Below, in pieces: positions 34,107 to 42,445 of a stretch of DNA of 64,000 nucleotides (the stretch's first letter is position 1; every line of letters starts with the position of its first letter). The translations under genes and the position numbers were made by a program. Under the pieces are notes generated by a model, which searched no databases, had not been told where the DNA came from, and saw only the letters and a list, made by a program, of their open reading frames with translations. The DNA is from an uncultured Clostridia bacterium. GTDB lineage: Bacteria; Bacillota; Clostridia; UMGS1810. Location: the NCBI GenBank assembly GCA_905210855.1, contig CAJLYL010000001.1, positions 1 to 64,000 on the forward strand. The letters are read 5' to 3'.

Positions 34107-34161
34107 TAATGCGCGCAGCGGAATTCATGTGCCTTTGGCAAATTCGCAGGAGGTTATACTG

Positions 34162-34980
34162 TTGACAACGGCAAAAATCAAAAAAATCGCGGACGGTCTT
34201 GGCAATATCGTCATGCGCCCGTTTGAATTTAACGGCATGAGAATTGAGGTGAACTATGCCCAAAGGGCAAAACACCCCAAGAACTGGGTCATAGCCGAAC
34301 ATTATCACCCATGGTTCGAGTTCAACTATGTGTCGTGCGGATCGCTTTTTACCAATATCAACGGCAGCGAGCTTCTCATAAACGCCGGCGATTCGTACAT
34401 TATACCGCCCGGGGTGCCCCATTCGCACAGGCACAACATGACGGGCGACGATGGCATTTGCATCCGTTTCAGCATTGCCGCAGATGATGACAACGACATA
34501 GCCAAGGTGTTGTGTGCTCCTCATGCCGCGCCCTTTGAATCACATATTGAGCGCATAAAGCTGCACGGCGGCATATACCGAATTCAGGCAGAATTTACTA
34601 CATGGCTCATGAGGATGTACGACCTGTGGTGCACCGATGTGCCGCAGCCGTCGGCTGTCAACACTTTTGCGGCGCAGGTGATATTGTATCTTGAGGAATA
34701 TTACGGCGATGTCAGGGTGGAGAATATCGCAAACGCCATGAATGTGAGTTATCGCACGCTTGCGCGAAAATTTGAGGCGGAGACGGGTATGTCCGTTTCG
34801 GACAAGCTGACGGAAATTCGATTGACCCATGCAAAACGCCTGCTGCTGTCAACGGATATGAATATGTATGACATAGCGCGCCGATGCGGCTATGAAAATG
34901 AATTTTACTTTTCCAAGAGATTTAAGCAGAAAATCTCCGTATCGCCGAGGGAGTACAGAAAAAGCAACAGAATATTATAG
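34162..34980 (+). CDS. AraC-family regulator with N-terminal cupin domain
   Basis: The 272-residue protein is read from a TTG at 34162, eight bases after AGGAGG; a longer frame from 34075 overlaps the previous gene and has no ribosome site. Residues about 20-130 form a cupin (HYHPWFEFNYVSCGS, IIPPGVPHSHRHN). The last 100 residues hold two helix-turn-helix motifs of the AraC type (VENIANAMNVSYRTLARKF; YDIARRCGYENEFYFSKRFK; SPREYRK). It probably senses a small molecule, often a sugar in this family. It lies 55 bases after the flavodiiron gene and is followed by a terminator. Confidence 0.92.
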   Translation: MTTAKIKKIADGLGNIVMRPFEFNGMRIEVNYAQRAKHPKNWVIAEHYHPWFEFNYVSCGSLFTNINGSELLINAGDSYIIPPGVPHSHRHNMTGDDGICIRFSIAADDDNDIAKVLCAPHAAPFESHIERIKLHGGIYRIQAEFTTWLMRMYDLWCTDVPQPSAVNTFAAQVILYLEEYYGDVRVENIANAMNVSYRTLARKFEAETGMSVSDKLTEIRLTHAKRLLLSTDMNMYDIARRCGYENEFYFSKRFKQKISVSPREYRKSNRIL

Positions 34981-34987
34981 TGAAGTG

Positions 34988-35034
34988 AACCCCATTTGTC
35001 AGACAGAAATAAGTCTGATGAAAGGGGTCTTTTC
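34988..35034 (+). terminator. Intrinsic terminator after the AraC gene
   Basis: ACCCC...TCAGAC and GTCTGA...GGGGT arms form a long imperfect hairpin followed by CTTTTC. About 100 AT-rich bases with no evident feature follow before the iscR promoter. Confidence 0.75.
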
Positions 35035-35139
35035 ATATGTAAAATTAAATATTATTTGGAATTACGATTGAAAATAGTTTTAGAATATTTAGGGGGAAGA
35101 TGGTGTATGTTTTTGTGTTTGTACGCAAATCTTAGAATT

Positions 35140-35168
35140 TTGACTTTTTGTTTTCTTTGTGGTATGAT
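35140..35168 (+). promoter_or_regulatory. Sigma-A promoter of the Rrf2 gene
   Basis: TTGACT (35140-35145), a 17-base spacer and TATGAT (35163-35168) lie about 45 bases before the ATG at 35212. Confidence 0.8.
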
Positions 35169-35211
35169 AATAGCATAATTAAGAAATACTATTGAATCGG
35201 AGAGATAAACA

Positions 35212-35634
35212 ATGCTTATTTCCACCAAGGGCAGATACGCCCTGCAAGTAATGATTGCTCTGGCATCTCATGACAGGAGCGAGTTTGTGCCGCTCAAATC
35301 CATTGCCGAGGAGCAGCATATGTCGGCATCGGGAAAATACCTCGAGGCTGTCATAACCGTGCTGTCCAAGGAGGGCATAATAGACGGTCACCGCGGCAAG
35401 GGCGGCGGTTACAGGCTCAACCGAAACGCTGAGGATTACTCGGTCGGCGAGATTCTGCGCGCGGCGGAGGGAGACCTCGCGCCGGTGTCGTGCATGGGGC
35501 TTAAGTCGCACCGCTGCGCCAACGCGGCGTCATGCAGCACACTGCCGCTGTGGCAGAAGCTCGATTCGCTTATTTCCGATTATCTTGACGGGATATCGCT
35601 TGCGGATCTTGTAAGTATGGCAAACGGGGGTTAA
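35212..35634 (+). CDS. iscR: Rrf2-family regulator, IscR-like
   Basis: The 140-residue protein starts MLISTKGRYALQVMIALA, as Rrf2/IscR proteins do, with a winged helix (residues 1-65). Cysteines C94, C102 and C108 (Cx7Cx5C) could ligate a [2Fe-2S] cluster, as in IscR, though E. coli spacing is Cx5Cx5C. IscR represses its own isc genes when its cluster is loaded, so it links Fe-S demand to supply. It is separated from iscS by 179 bases with a separate strong promoter, which it may control. Family is certain; the IscR role is inferred from the neighbours. Confidence 0.9.
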   Translation: MLISTKGRYALQVMIALASHDRSEFVPLKSIAEEQHMSASGKYLEAVITVLSKEGIIDGHRGKGGGYRLNRNAEDYSVGEILRAAEGDLAPVSCMGLKSHRCANAASCSTLPLWQKLDSLISDYLDGISLADLVSMANGG

Positions 35635-35691
35635 TATATGCCGGCGGTTCGGAGCGCAGGGAACCTTTGCGATGTTTTTTGTCAAACGGCG

Positions 35692-35720
35692 TTGACATAT
35701 CGGGTATCTTATGATATAAT
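35692..35720 (+). promoter_or_regulatory. Sigma-A promoter of iscSU with nearby candidate operator
   Basis: TTGACA (35692-35697) and TATAAT (35715-35720) are perfect and 17 bases apart. Just downstream, AACCCACAAGGTATATAGGT (from about 35726) is a plausible Rrf2 binding region because of its position, but I cannot match it to a defined consensus. Confidence 0.88.
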
Positions 35721-35813
35721 CATATTAACCCACAAGGTATATAGGTAATTAAAAAACTACATTACAATGCGGACAGAAACTAAAATCCGTCCGCGGCTTA
35801 AGGAGACGATACA

Positions 35814-37004
35814 ATGACAATATATGCGGACAATGCGGCGACAACCAAGATGAGCCGCACGGCAATAGATGCCATGCTGCCCTATATGGACAAGATTTAC
35901 GGCAACCCCTCCAGCCTGCACAGCGTTGGGCAGGAGGCGGCAGAAGCGCTTACCAAGGCACGCGAGACCGTGGCTGAGTGCATAGGCTGCTCGCCGAAGG
36001 AAATCACCTTTACATCGGGCGGCAGCGAGGCTGACAACCAGGCTATAATCTCTGTCGCGAAAATCGGTGAGAGAAAGGGCAAAAAGCATATTATTTCAAC
36101 AGCATTTGAGCACCATGCGGTGCTGCATACTCTAAAAAAGCTTGAGAAACAGGGCTTTGAGATAGAGCTGCTCCCCGTCGGGGAGACGGGCACAGTGACG
36201 GCGGCACAGGTTGAGGCGGCAATCCGCCCCGACACCTGTCTTGTCACTATTATGTATGCCAACAATGAGATTGGCTCGGTTATGCCGATTGCCGAAATCG
36301 GCGCGGTGTGCAGGGAAAAAGGCGTCACCTTCCACACGGACGCGGTTCAGGCGACGGGTCATATCCGCATAGATGTCAAGGAGCAGAACATTGATATGAT
36401 GTCTGCCTCGGCGCATAAGTTCCACGGGCCTAAGGGAGTAGGTTTTCTGTATGCACGTCAGGGCATACCGCTCACCAACATCATAGAGGGCGGTGCGCAG
36501 GAGCGCGGCAAACGCGCCGGCACGGAGAATATTCCCGGCATAATGGGCATGGCGGCGGCGCTTAAGGAAATCTGCGCAAAGATAGATGACAACGCAGCCA
36601 AGGTGTCCGCGTTGCGCGACAGGCTTATTGAAGGCTTGTCAAAGATATCTCACTCGGCAGTCAACGGCGACACGGTAAACCGCCTGCCGGGCAATGTAAG
36701 CTTCTGCTTTGAGGGGATAGAGGGCGAGAGCCTGCTGCTGCTGCTCGATGAAAAGGGCATTTGCGCGTCGTCCGGCTCTGCGTGTACCTCCGGCTCGCTC
36801 GACCCGAGCCACGTGCTGCTTGCCATAGGCAGAGTTCATGAGGTGGCTCACGGTTCGCTGCGCCTTTCGCTCAGCGAGGAAAACACCGACGCGGACGTGG
36901 ATTATATGCTGCGCGCAATCCCCGAGGTTGTGGATTATCTGCGCAATATGTCTCCGCTGTGGCGCGACAAGGTGAGCGGCAAGAAAGAGTTTATACTTAA
37001 ATAA
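35814..37004 (+). CDS. iscS: Cysteine desulfurase (NifS/IscS family)
   Basis: The 396-residue PLP enzyme has its PLP lysine at K202 (SASAHKFHGPKG) and its catalytic cysteine at C324 (SSGSACTSGSLDPSHVLLAIG). It removes sulfur from cysteine, making alanine, and passes persulfide to IscU. The short loop around the catalytic cysteine fits group I (IscS/NifS). AAGGAGA precedes the ATG, and the IscU gene follows 32 bases later. It should serve the many Fe-S proteins encoded just upstream. Confidence 0.96.
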   Translation: MTIYADNAATTKMSRTAIDAMLPYMDKIYGNPSSLHSVGQEAAEALTKARETVAECIGCSPKEITFTSGGSEADNQAIISVAKIGERKGKKHIISTAFEHHAVLHTLKKLEKQGFEIELLPVGETGTVTAAQVEAAIRPDTCLVTIMYANNEIGSVMPIAEIGAVCREKGVTFHTDAVQATGHIRIDVKEQNIDMMSASAHKFHGPKGVGFLYARQGIPLTNIIEGGAQERGKRAGTENIPGIMGMAAALKEICAKIDDNAAKVSALRDRLIEGLSKISHSAVNGDTVNRLPGNVSFCFEGIEGESLLLLLDEKGICASSGSACTSGSLDPSHVLLAIGRVHEVAHGSLRLSLSEENTDADVDYMLRAIPEVVDYLRNMSPLWRDKVSGKKEFILK

Positions 37005-37036
37005 ATAGATGAAAAACTGACTGGAGGGATTTTATC

Positions 37037-37471
37037 ATGGCTTTGTACAGTGATGTGGTAATGGATCATTTCAAGCACCCCAGAAATGTGGGCGTTATAG
37101 AGAATGCCGACGGCGTCGGCGAGGTTGGCAATGCAAAATGCGGAGATATAATGAAGATATATCTTAAGATAGATGACGGAATCATATCCGATGTCAAGTT
37201 TGAGACATTCGGCTGCGGTTCTGCCATAGCGTCAAGCTCTATGGCAACGGAGATGATAAAGGGCAAACCGCTCTCCGACGCAATGAAGCTTACAAACAAG
37301 GCTGTTGCCGAGGCTCTTGACGGTCTGCCGGCGCACAAGCTGCACTGCTCTGTGCTTGCCGAGGAGGCAATAAAGGCGGCAATAGAGGATTATTACAAAA
37401 AGAACGGCATTGAGTATGATGCGTCGCAGTTCAATAACTGCGAGGCGTGCGGACACTGCTGCGATAAATGA
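37037..37471 (+). CDS. iscU: Fe-S cluster scaffold protein (IscU/NifU N-terminal type)
   Basis: The 144-residue protein has the three scaffold cysteines C35 (AKCGD), C60 (FGCGSA) and C104 (HCSVLAEEAI), with aspartate two residues after C35. The C-terminal tail is unusually cysteine-rich (CEACGHCC), a feature seen in several clostridial NifU-like proteins and absent from E. coli IscU. It assembles [2Fe-2S] or [4Fe-4S] clusters with sulfur from IscS. GGAGG precedes the ATG. It is the last gene of the isc unit. Confidence 0.95.
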   Translation: MALYSDVVMDHFKHPRNVGVIENADGVGEVGNAKCGDIMKIYLKIDDGIISDVKFETFGCGSAIASSSMATEMIKGKPLSDAMKLTNKAVAEALDGLPAHKLHCSVLAEEAIKAAIEDYYKKNGIEYDASQFNNCEACGHCCDK

Positions 37472-37504
37472 GCCGAGATATTGAAAATATCGAAAATTTT
37501 GCGG

Positions 37505-37533
37505 TTGATAAAACCGATTTTCGGATGTATAAT
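37505..37533 (+). promoter_or_regulatory. Sigma-A promoter of a short structured RNA
   Basis: TTGATA (37505-37510), a 17-base spacer and TATAAT (37528-37533) lie just after iscU and point at a region with no open reading frame that ends in a terminator near 37628. Confidence 0.75.
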
Positions 37534-37539
37534 AAAAAC

Positions 37540-37630
37540 AGATAAAGGCAAAACCTCAAACGGTTATGCCAAGTGTGCTGGTAAGATAGCCTTACTTGAC
37601 AAGGTGGGGGCTATCTTGCTTTTTTTGTAA
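37540..37630 (+). ncRNA. Putative structured RNA (leader or small RNA) ending in an intrinsic terminator
   Basis: From the start predicted by the promoter at 37505-37533, about 90 bases contain a first hairpin (GGCA-A-AACC / GGTT-A-TGCC, near 37546-37569). A segment AAGTGTG..., which could pair with a later ACTTG, follows. The RNA ends with a nine-pair terminator (AAGATAGCC / GGCTATCTT) and a T-run. The CAAGT/ACTTG pairing would overlap the terminator arm, as in an attenuator or riboswitch. I cannot assign it to a known class. The next gene, a lipoprotein, also has its own promoter, so this may be a stand-alone RNA. Confidence 0.5.
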
Positions 37631-37697
37631 GCATTTTTTTCTCACTCCCCGTGTCAAATATCAGTCTTTTTTTGTCAACAAAACATCCTGTTCGGGA

Positions 37698-37726
37698 TTG
37701 ATTTTTTGCATCTGTTGTGATAAAAT
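37698..37726 (+). promoter_or_regulatory. Sigma-A promoter of the lipoprotein gene
   Basis: TTGATT (37698-37703), a 17-base spacer and TAAAAT (37721-37726) lie 40-50 bases before the start. Confidence 0.72.
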
Positions 37727-37766
37727 GTACTTATCTATATGTAATTGTAACATCAAAAAATCGGAG

Positions 37767-38951
37767 ATGAACAGCTTGAAAAAAATCATAACGGTAATTC
37801 TTGCACTGTGTACGGCTGTCCTTGCCTGTGCCTGCACAAATACGGATAAAAATTTTGAAACAAAAAGAGTGTCGGGCGAGCTGCTCAAGGCCGGCGACAG
37901 ATTCAGCGTGAACGGCGTCGGCGATTTTACCCTCGACAAGATTTGCACAACGCAAAAAATGCAGCCGAGCCTGCATTTCGGCACATACCTGGAACCTGTG
38001 GGCAAGGGTATGCAGTACATTGACGCGGTGTTTCGCTTTAAGAGCAAAAAGGCGGATTTGGCGGCAGACGCAGTGGGCACGCTGAGCGCCGTGGGAGCGG
38101 TGTCGGGCGTGGAGTACACGGATTCGGTATCCGCCGTGGAGACCGACGACAACAAAAATCTTTCCGCCACGGAAAAAATCAGCACAAACGAAACGGTTAC
38201 CTTGCACATGGCGGTGGAGGTGCCCATGGAGGCTGCCGAAAAATACAGGCTGAAAATTCGCCTGCGCACCGCCACATATGAGGCGGAGTACACGCCGCCG
38301 GATATTGACGAGACAATGGAGCGCATCTATGAGGGGCAGAGCATGAGCAACACCGAGCTTAAGGTCAAGCTCGATAGAATCGGCTATTCGCGCAAGCTGT
38401 ATGACAATGCGCCCAAAACCTCCGACTGCGCCAAGGACGAAATTTATCTCGTGGCGGAGATGACTGTTTCCAACAAGGGATTTGAGGACAGAGATTTTCA
38501 AAAGCTTGTCAGCGTGTGCGCACTGTACGGAAACGAAAGCTACGATATGGAATATATGATGAGCGAGGACGGCAGAAAATATGCCGCAAAGGGCGTTGCA
38601 AAAGGTCTCGGCGAGACAAAGCTCCTTGCCGCGGTTGCTCTGCCGCTCGAATACAGCGAAAAGACTGCCGAAATCGTGTTTGCCATAGATTTTGAGGAAT
38701 TTATGTGCGAGGCGGAGGGTACGGACGAATTTACAAAAGCCCCGGAACCCCAAGTGACGGAGCAGAAATCTCAGACGACATCTGCCGAAGTAAAGGGCGG
38801 CAGCGAAGCAAAAACAACCGAAGGCGGCTCGGGGACGGAGAGCTCCGCAGGCGATGCGGAGGCGAAGCCCGACGGCGGAGAAACACCGCCGGAAACCGAG
38901 CAAAAGGCGCCCAAGACGGCGGACGACGAGATCGAGATAGTCGCCGACTGA
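37767..38951 (+). CDS. Secreted lipoprotein of unknown function
   Basis: The 394-residue protein starts at the ATG at 37767; a TTG at 37776 is better spaced from the GGAG and may be the true start, giving MKKIITVILALCTAVLAC. The lipobox VLAC puts the lipidated cysteine near residue 21, followed by ACTNTDKN. Two related beta-rich halves (about 40-185 and 195-320) look like tandem DUF4352/telokin-like Ig-fold domains, judged by G..F.v..v and a.m.v.N kinds of motif. The last 75 residues are low complexity, rich in E, T, S and K. It is membrane-anchored outside the cell; function unknown. Confidence 0.82.
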   Translation: MNSLKKIITVILALCTAVLACACTNTDKNFETKRVSGELLKAGDRFSVNGVGDFTLDKICTTQKMQPSLHFGTYLEPVGKGMQYIDAVFRFKSKKADLAADAVGTLSAVGAVSGVEYTDSVSAVETDDNKNLSATEKISTNETVTLHMAVEVPMEAAEKYRLKIRLRTATYEAEYTPPDIDETMERIYEGQSMSNTELKVKLDRIGYSRKLYDNAPKTSDCAKDEIYLVAEMTVSNKGFEDRDFQKLVSVCALYGNESYDMEYMMSEDGRKYAAKGVAKGLGETKLLAAVALPLEYSEKTAEIVFAIDFEEFMCEAEGTDEFTKAPEPQVTEQKSQTTSAEVKGGSEAKTTEGGSGTESSAGDAEAKPDGGETPPETEQKAPKTADDEIEIVAD

Positions 38952-38978
38952 TAAAAAACCGAGGAGAAGTGAAGAAAA

Positions 38979-39680
38979 ATGCTTTTATATCTGATAAGAC
39001 ACGCAGAGCCGATATATAACCCCGACACACTCACGGAAAAGGGCAGAATGCAGGCGCAGGCACTGGCAAAACGCCTTGCGGTGCATGGGCTGACCGCGGT
39101 GTATTCGTCGCCGAGCGGCAGAGCCGTGGAGACCGCAGGGGCTACCTGCGATATGCTCGGGTTGGGGCTTAACATTGAGGAATGGACGCGCGAGGTTGAC
39201 GACAGATTTTCACTGACCATGCCGAGCGGCGAAAAGGAATTTGCATTCAATGTAACCAATACGCGTTTTTTGAAGGACGGGGGCGCAGCTCTCGGCGACA
39301 GCTGGTACAAAGCGCCGATATTCGATACTATCGACGCGAAAGCCGAGTATGACAAAATATGCGCAAAATCGGACGAATTTCTCTCGCGGCACGGCTATGT
39401 GAGAGAGGGCGGAGTGTATCGCATAACCGCGGCAAACAACGATCGCGTGGCGGTGTTCTGCCACGGAGGGCTCATCTCGCTGTGGCTGTCGCACTTGCTC
39501 AGCGTGCCGCCGCATCTGTTTATGGCAGGCTTCGGCATAAGTCACACGGGAGTTACGATACTTGATTTTGCAAACAATGATGACGGCATCACGGCGCCGT
39601 ATTGCCTGTGTCTGTCGGATATATCGCACATATACAAGGCAAATTTGCCGCTTAAGTTTTCAAATTATATTGATATTTAA
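38979..39680 (+). CDS. Histidine phosphatase (phosphoglycerate mutase-like) superfamily protein
   Basis: The 233-residue protein starts MLLYLIRHAEP, with the catalytic histidine in the RHAE motif. VYSSPSGRAVETA carries the conserved arginine, and the second histidine is in AVFCHGGLISLWL. The family uses a phosphohistidine intermediate for many substrates (sugar phosphates, alpha-ribazole phosphate and others), so the substrate is open. It has an unusual insert near residues 85-120. It lies 27 bases after the lipoprotein gene and 25 before the glycoside hydrolase, in a likely operon. Confidence 0.9.
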   Translation: MLLYLIRHAEPIYNPDTLTEKGRMQAQALAKRLAVHGLTAVYSSPSGRAVETAGATCDMLGLGLNIEEWTREVDDRFSLTMPSGEKEFAFNVTNTRFLKDGGAALGDSWYKAPIFDTIDAKAEYDKICAKSDEFLSRHGYVREGGVYRITAANNDRVAVFCHGGLISLWLSHLLSVPPHLFMAGFGISHTGVTILDFANNDDGITAPYCLCLSDISHIYKANLPLKFSNYIDI

Positions 39681-39705
39681 TAACTTACGAAAGGAATTTT
39701 TAATT

Positions 39706-42426
39706 ATGGATTTTAAAAATGTACCCAAGGAATACCGCCCGATACCTTTTTGGTCGTGGAATGAAAAGCTGGACACGGCGGAAACCGCAGAACAGATTGA
39801 CAAGATGTGCGCTCAGGGCATAGGAGGATTTTTCATGCACGCCCGCGGCGGATTGCAAACCGAGTACATGGGCGGCGAATGGTTCGAGAATGTCGGCGTG
39901 TGCGCGGATAAGTGCGAGGAAAACGGAATGCACCCATGGGCATATGACGAGAACGGCTGGCCCAGCGGATTCGGCGGCGGCATAGTCAACGGAAAAGGGC
40001 TTAAATATCAGCAGAAATATCTGCGCTGCTCCGAGGGGGAGTGCGACGGCGAGCACACCATAGTCAATAAGGACGGCTATCATTTTTATTATGACGTGAA
40101 TCCGTTTTATGTGGATACGCTCGACGGCGAAGTTATAAAGTGCTTTATCGACGAGATTTATCAGCCGTACTACGACAAATTCAAGGGCAGGCTTGACGGC
40201 TTCTTTACCGACGAGCCGCAGATTTCGCGTAACGGAATTCCGTGGAGCTTCATTCTGCCCGAGGAGTACAAAAGGGCATACGGCGATGAGCTGACTGACA
40301 GACTGATTGAGCTGTTCAAGCCCGTGGGCGACTACAAAACTACCAGAGTACGTTTTTGGAAGCTCATCACGAATCTTTTTTCAAAAAACTTTATGAAACA
40401 GATTTACGATTGGTGCAATGAGCACGGATTTAAGTTTACGGGACACTTAGTTATGGAGGAAAGCCTGCCGTCACAGATTGTTACAAACGGCGCGTGTATG
40501 CCGCATTATGAATATTTCACCGTACCGGGCATGGATTGGCTCGGCAGACACAACTGCTATTCGCTCACGCCCTACCAGGTCGGTTCGGTTGCACGGCAGA
40601 CGGGGAAGGAGCACGTCCTCTCCGAAACTTTCGCCATGTGCGGACACAATGTAGGACACGATGAGCTCAAGTGGATTTTTGAGTATCAGATGGTGCGCGG
40701 CATAAATCTGCTTTGCCAGCACCTCGAGGGTTACTCCAACAGGGGCCTGCGTAAGAGGGATTACCCTCCGGCAATGTATATTCAGCAGCCCTGGTGGAAT
40801 GAATACAGGACATTTAACGACGCCATGAGCCGCATAGGTATGCTGCTCGCCGGCGGAGACGACGGTGTGGAGGTGCTGGTTATTCATCCGCAGACCACAG
40901 CATGGGTGATGTTTGACAATGCCGATGACTATTGGGAGAGAATAGATAAACTTAATGAGCGGTTCTGCGATATGCTTAAGACGCTTGAGCGCAAGCACAT
41001 AAATTTCCACCTTGGTGACGAAACCATGATGGAGCGTCACGGCAGCGTGGACGGCAGGTATTTTGTCATAGGAAAGAAAAAGTATTCTAAGGTGATTGTG
41101 CCCGAGCATGAGGTGTTCTTTGAAAACACCGAAAAACTGCTTGGCGAATTTGCGGCAAACGGCGGCAGCATAGTCACGGCGGATTCGCTTGAGGACAACA
41201 TGATAATCGATGTTCCGCAGATTACGTATTGCGAGAGACACTACGAAGATTTTGATATGTACTATTTTGTCAACAGCACCGAGGAGACCTATACCGCTCA
41301 CATAGCCTGCGGCAACAAGGTCATGGACATCACCACGGGAGAGCTGAGCGATTTTTACGGTGAACATACTTTCCGCAAATATGAATCTCTCGTTGTGATA
41401 GACGACCACAGCGGCGTGACGGCTATGTATGCCGCGCACGAGGGTGACAAAAAGGCGATAGACCTCGGCGGCGAGTGGAATATCAAGGAGTGCAGCGACA
41501 ACACAATCACCCTTGATTACTGCGATTATTATTTCGACGGGGTGCTTGAGGAGAAAAACGGATATATTCTCAACGCCATGTATCGCGCCATAGACCGCAT
41601 GAAGCCGACACACATCACCTGTGAATACAAGGTGGAGGCAAAATATCTGCCGAGCCGCCTGTTCCTTGTGTGCGAGACTCCCGAGATAATGGACATCTCC
41701 GTCAATGGAGAGAGGATTGACAAAACCGACTGCGGCTACTTTTCCGACAAGTCTTTCCGCAAGATAGATGTGGCGGACAAATTCGTCCTCGGCAAAAATG
41801 TCATTAGGATAGATGTGGATTTCCGTCAGTCGGAACAGGTTTACAAGAACATTGAAAACGGCAAAAAGTTTGAATCGGAGAAAAACAAGCTTACATTTGA
41901 CATGGAGATAGAGCAGATTTATCTCGCGGGCGATTTCTCCGTGGAGTGCGACGGCAGTGTGGAGGAGCTTGACAAAAACGCATACAGATTCAGCGGCAAG
42001 TTTGTCATAGCCGAGCCTAAGAAGAAAATCACACTCGACAAGATATCGCGTCAAGGATTCCCGTTCTTTGCCGGCAGCATAACGGTCGAAAAGGAATTTG
42101 ACGCGGCTGACGGCGAAGTGATTGATTTTGAAAAATGCGGCATAAATGTGGTCAAGGCAAAGGTCAACGGAGCCGATGCCGGCAAGTTCATGTGGGAACC
42201 CTACCGTGCGGATGTGTCGAAGTTCATGCACGGCGGCAAAAACACCGTTGAGCTTACACTCATCAACAATCTGCGCAATCTTGAGGGGCCGTTTCACCTT
42301 GCGGAAGGCGAGACATATTTTGCAGGACCGGGCAGTTTTTACAAGGAAAAATGTATCTGGAGCGACGCAACGCCGTGGAATGACGGCTACTGCTTTGCTG
42401 ACGTCGGCATAACCGACAGAAAATAA
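39706..42426 (+). CDS. Large glycoside hydrolase, GH106-like (possible alpha-L-rhamnosidase)
   Basis: The 906-residue protein starts at the ATG at 39706, with AAGGAA upstream; the longer frame from 39562 overlaps the previous gene. It lacks a signal peptide. The N-terminus (IPFWSWNEKLDTAETAEQIDKM, GIGGFFMHARGGLQTEYMG, PWAYDENGWPSGFGGG) is typical of a clostridial barrel hydrolase family related to GH106. A middle domain has acidic residues in FFTDEPQIS and ETFAMCGH, and the C-terminus is jelly-roll-like (KNTVELTLINNLRNLEGPFH). It probably acts on short plant or host oligosaccharides inside the cell. The substrate is a guess from family resemblance. Confidence 0.8.
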   Translation: MDFKNVPKEYRPIPFWSWNEKLDTAETAEQIDKMCAQGIGGFFMHARGGLQTEYMGGEWFENVGVCADKCEENGMHPWAYDENGWPSGFGGGIVNGKGLKYQQKYLRCSEGECDGEHTIVNKDGYHFYYDVNPFYVDTLDGEVIKCFIDEIYQPYYDKFKGRLDGFFTDEPQISRNGIPWSFILPEEYKRAYGDELTDRLIELFKPVGDYKTTRVRFWKLITNLFSKNFMKQIYDWCNEHGFKFTGHLVMEESLPSQIVTNGACMPHYEYFTVPGMDWLGRHNCYSLTPYQVGSVARQTGKEHVLSETFAMCGHNVGHDELKWIFEYQMVRGINLLCQHLEGYSNRGLRKRDYPPAMYIQQPWWNEYRTFNDAMSRIGMLLAGGDDGVEVLVIHPQTTAWVMFDNADDYWERIDKLNERFCDMLKTLERKHINFHLGDETMMERHGSVDGRYFVIGKKKYSKVIVPEHEVFFENTEKLLGEFAANGGSIVTADSLEDNMIIDVPQITYCERHYEDFDMYYFVNSTEETYTAHIACGNKVMDITTGELSDFYGEHTFRKYESLVVIDDHSGVTAMYAAHEGDKKAIDLGGEWNIKECSDNTITLDYCDYYFDGVLEEKNGYILNAMYRAIDRMKPTHITCEYKVEAKYLPSRLFLVCETPEIMDISVNGERIDKTDCGYFSDKSFRKIDVADKFVLGKNVIRIDVDFRQSEQVYKNIENGKKFESEKNKLTFDMEIEQIYLAGDFSVECDGSVEELDKNAYRFSGKFVIAEPKKKITLDKISRQGFPFFAGSITVEKEFDAADGEVIDFEKCGINVVKAKVNGADAGKFMWEPYRADVSKFMHGGKNTVELTLINNLRNLEGPFHLAEGETYFAGPGSFYKEKCIWSDATPWNDGYCFADVGITDRK

Positions 42427-42445
42427 CTGCGGAGTGTGAATTGAT

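Noticed and set aside
37540..37630. c-di-GMP-I (GEMM) riboswitch
   Set aside because: It begins with GATAAAGGCAAA as GEMM aptamers do, but the GCAAAGC core and tetraloop receptor do not follow and the 5' bases fold into a separate hairpin.
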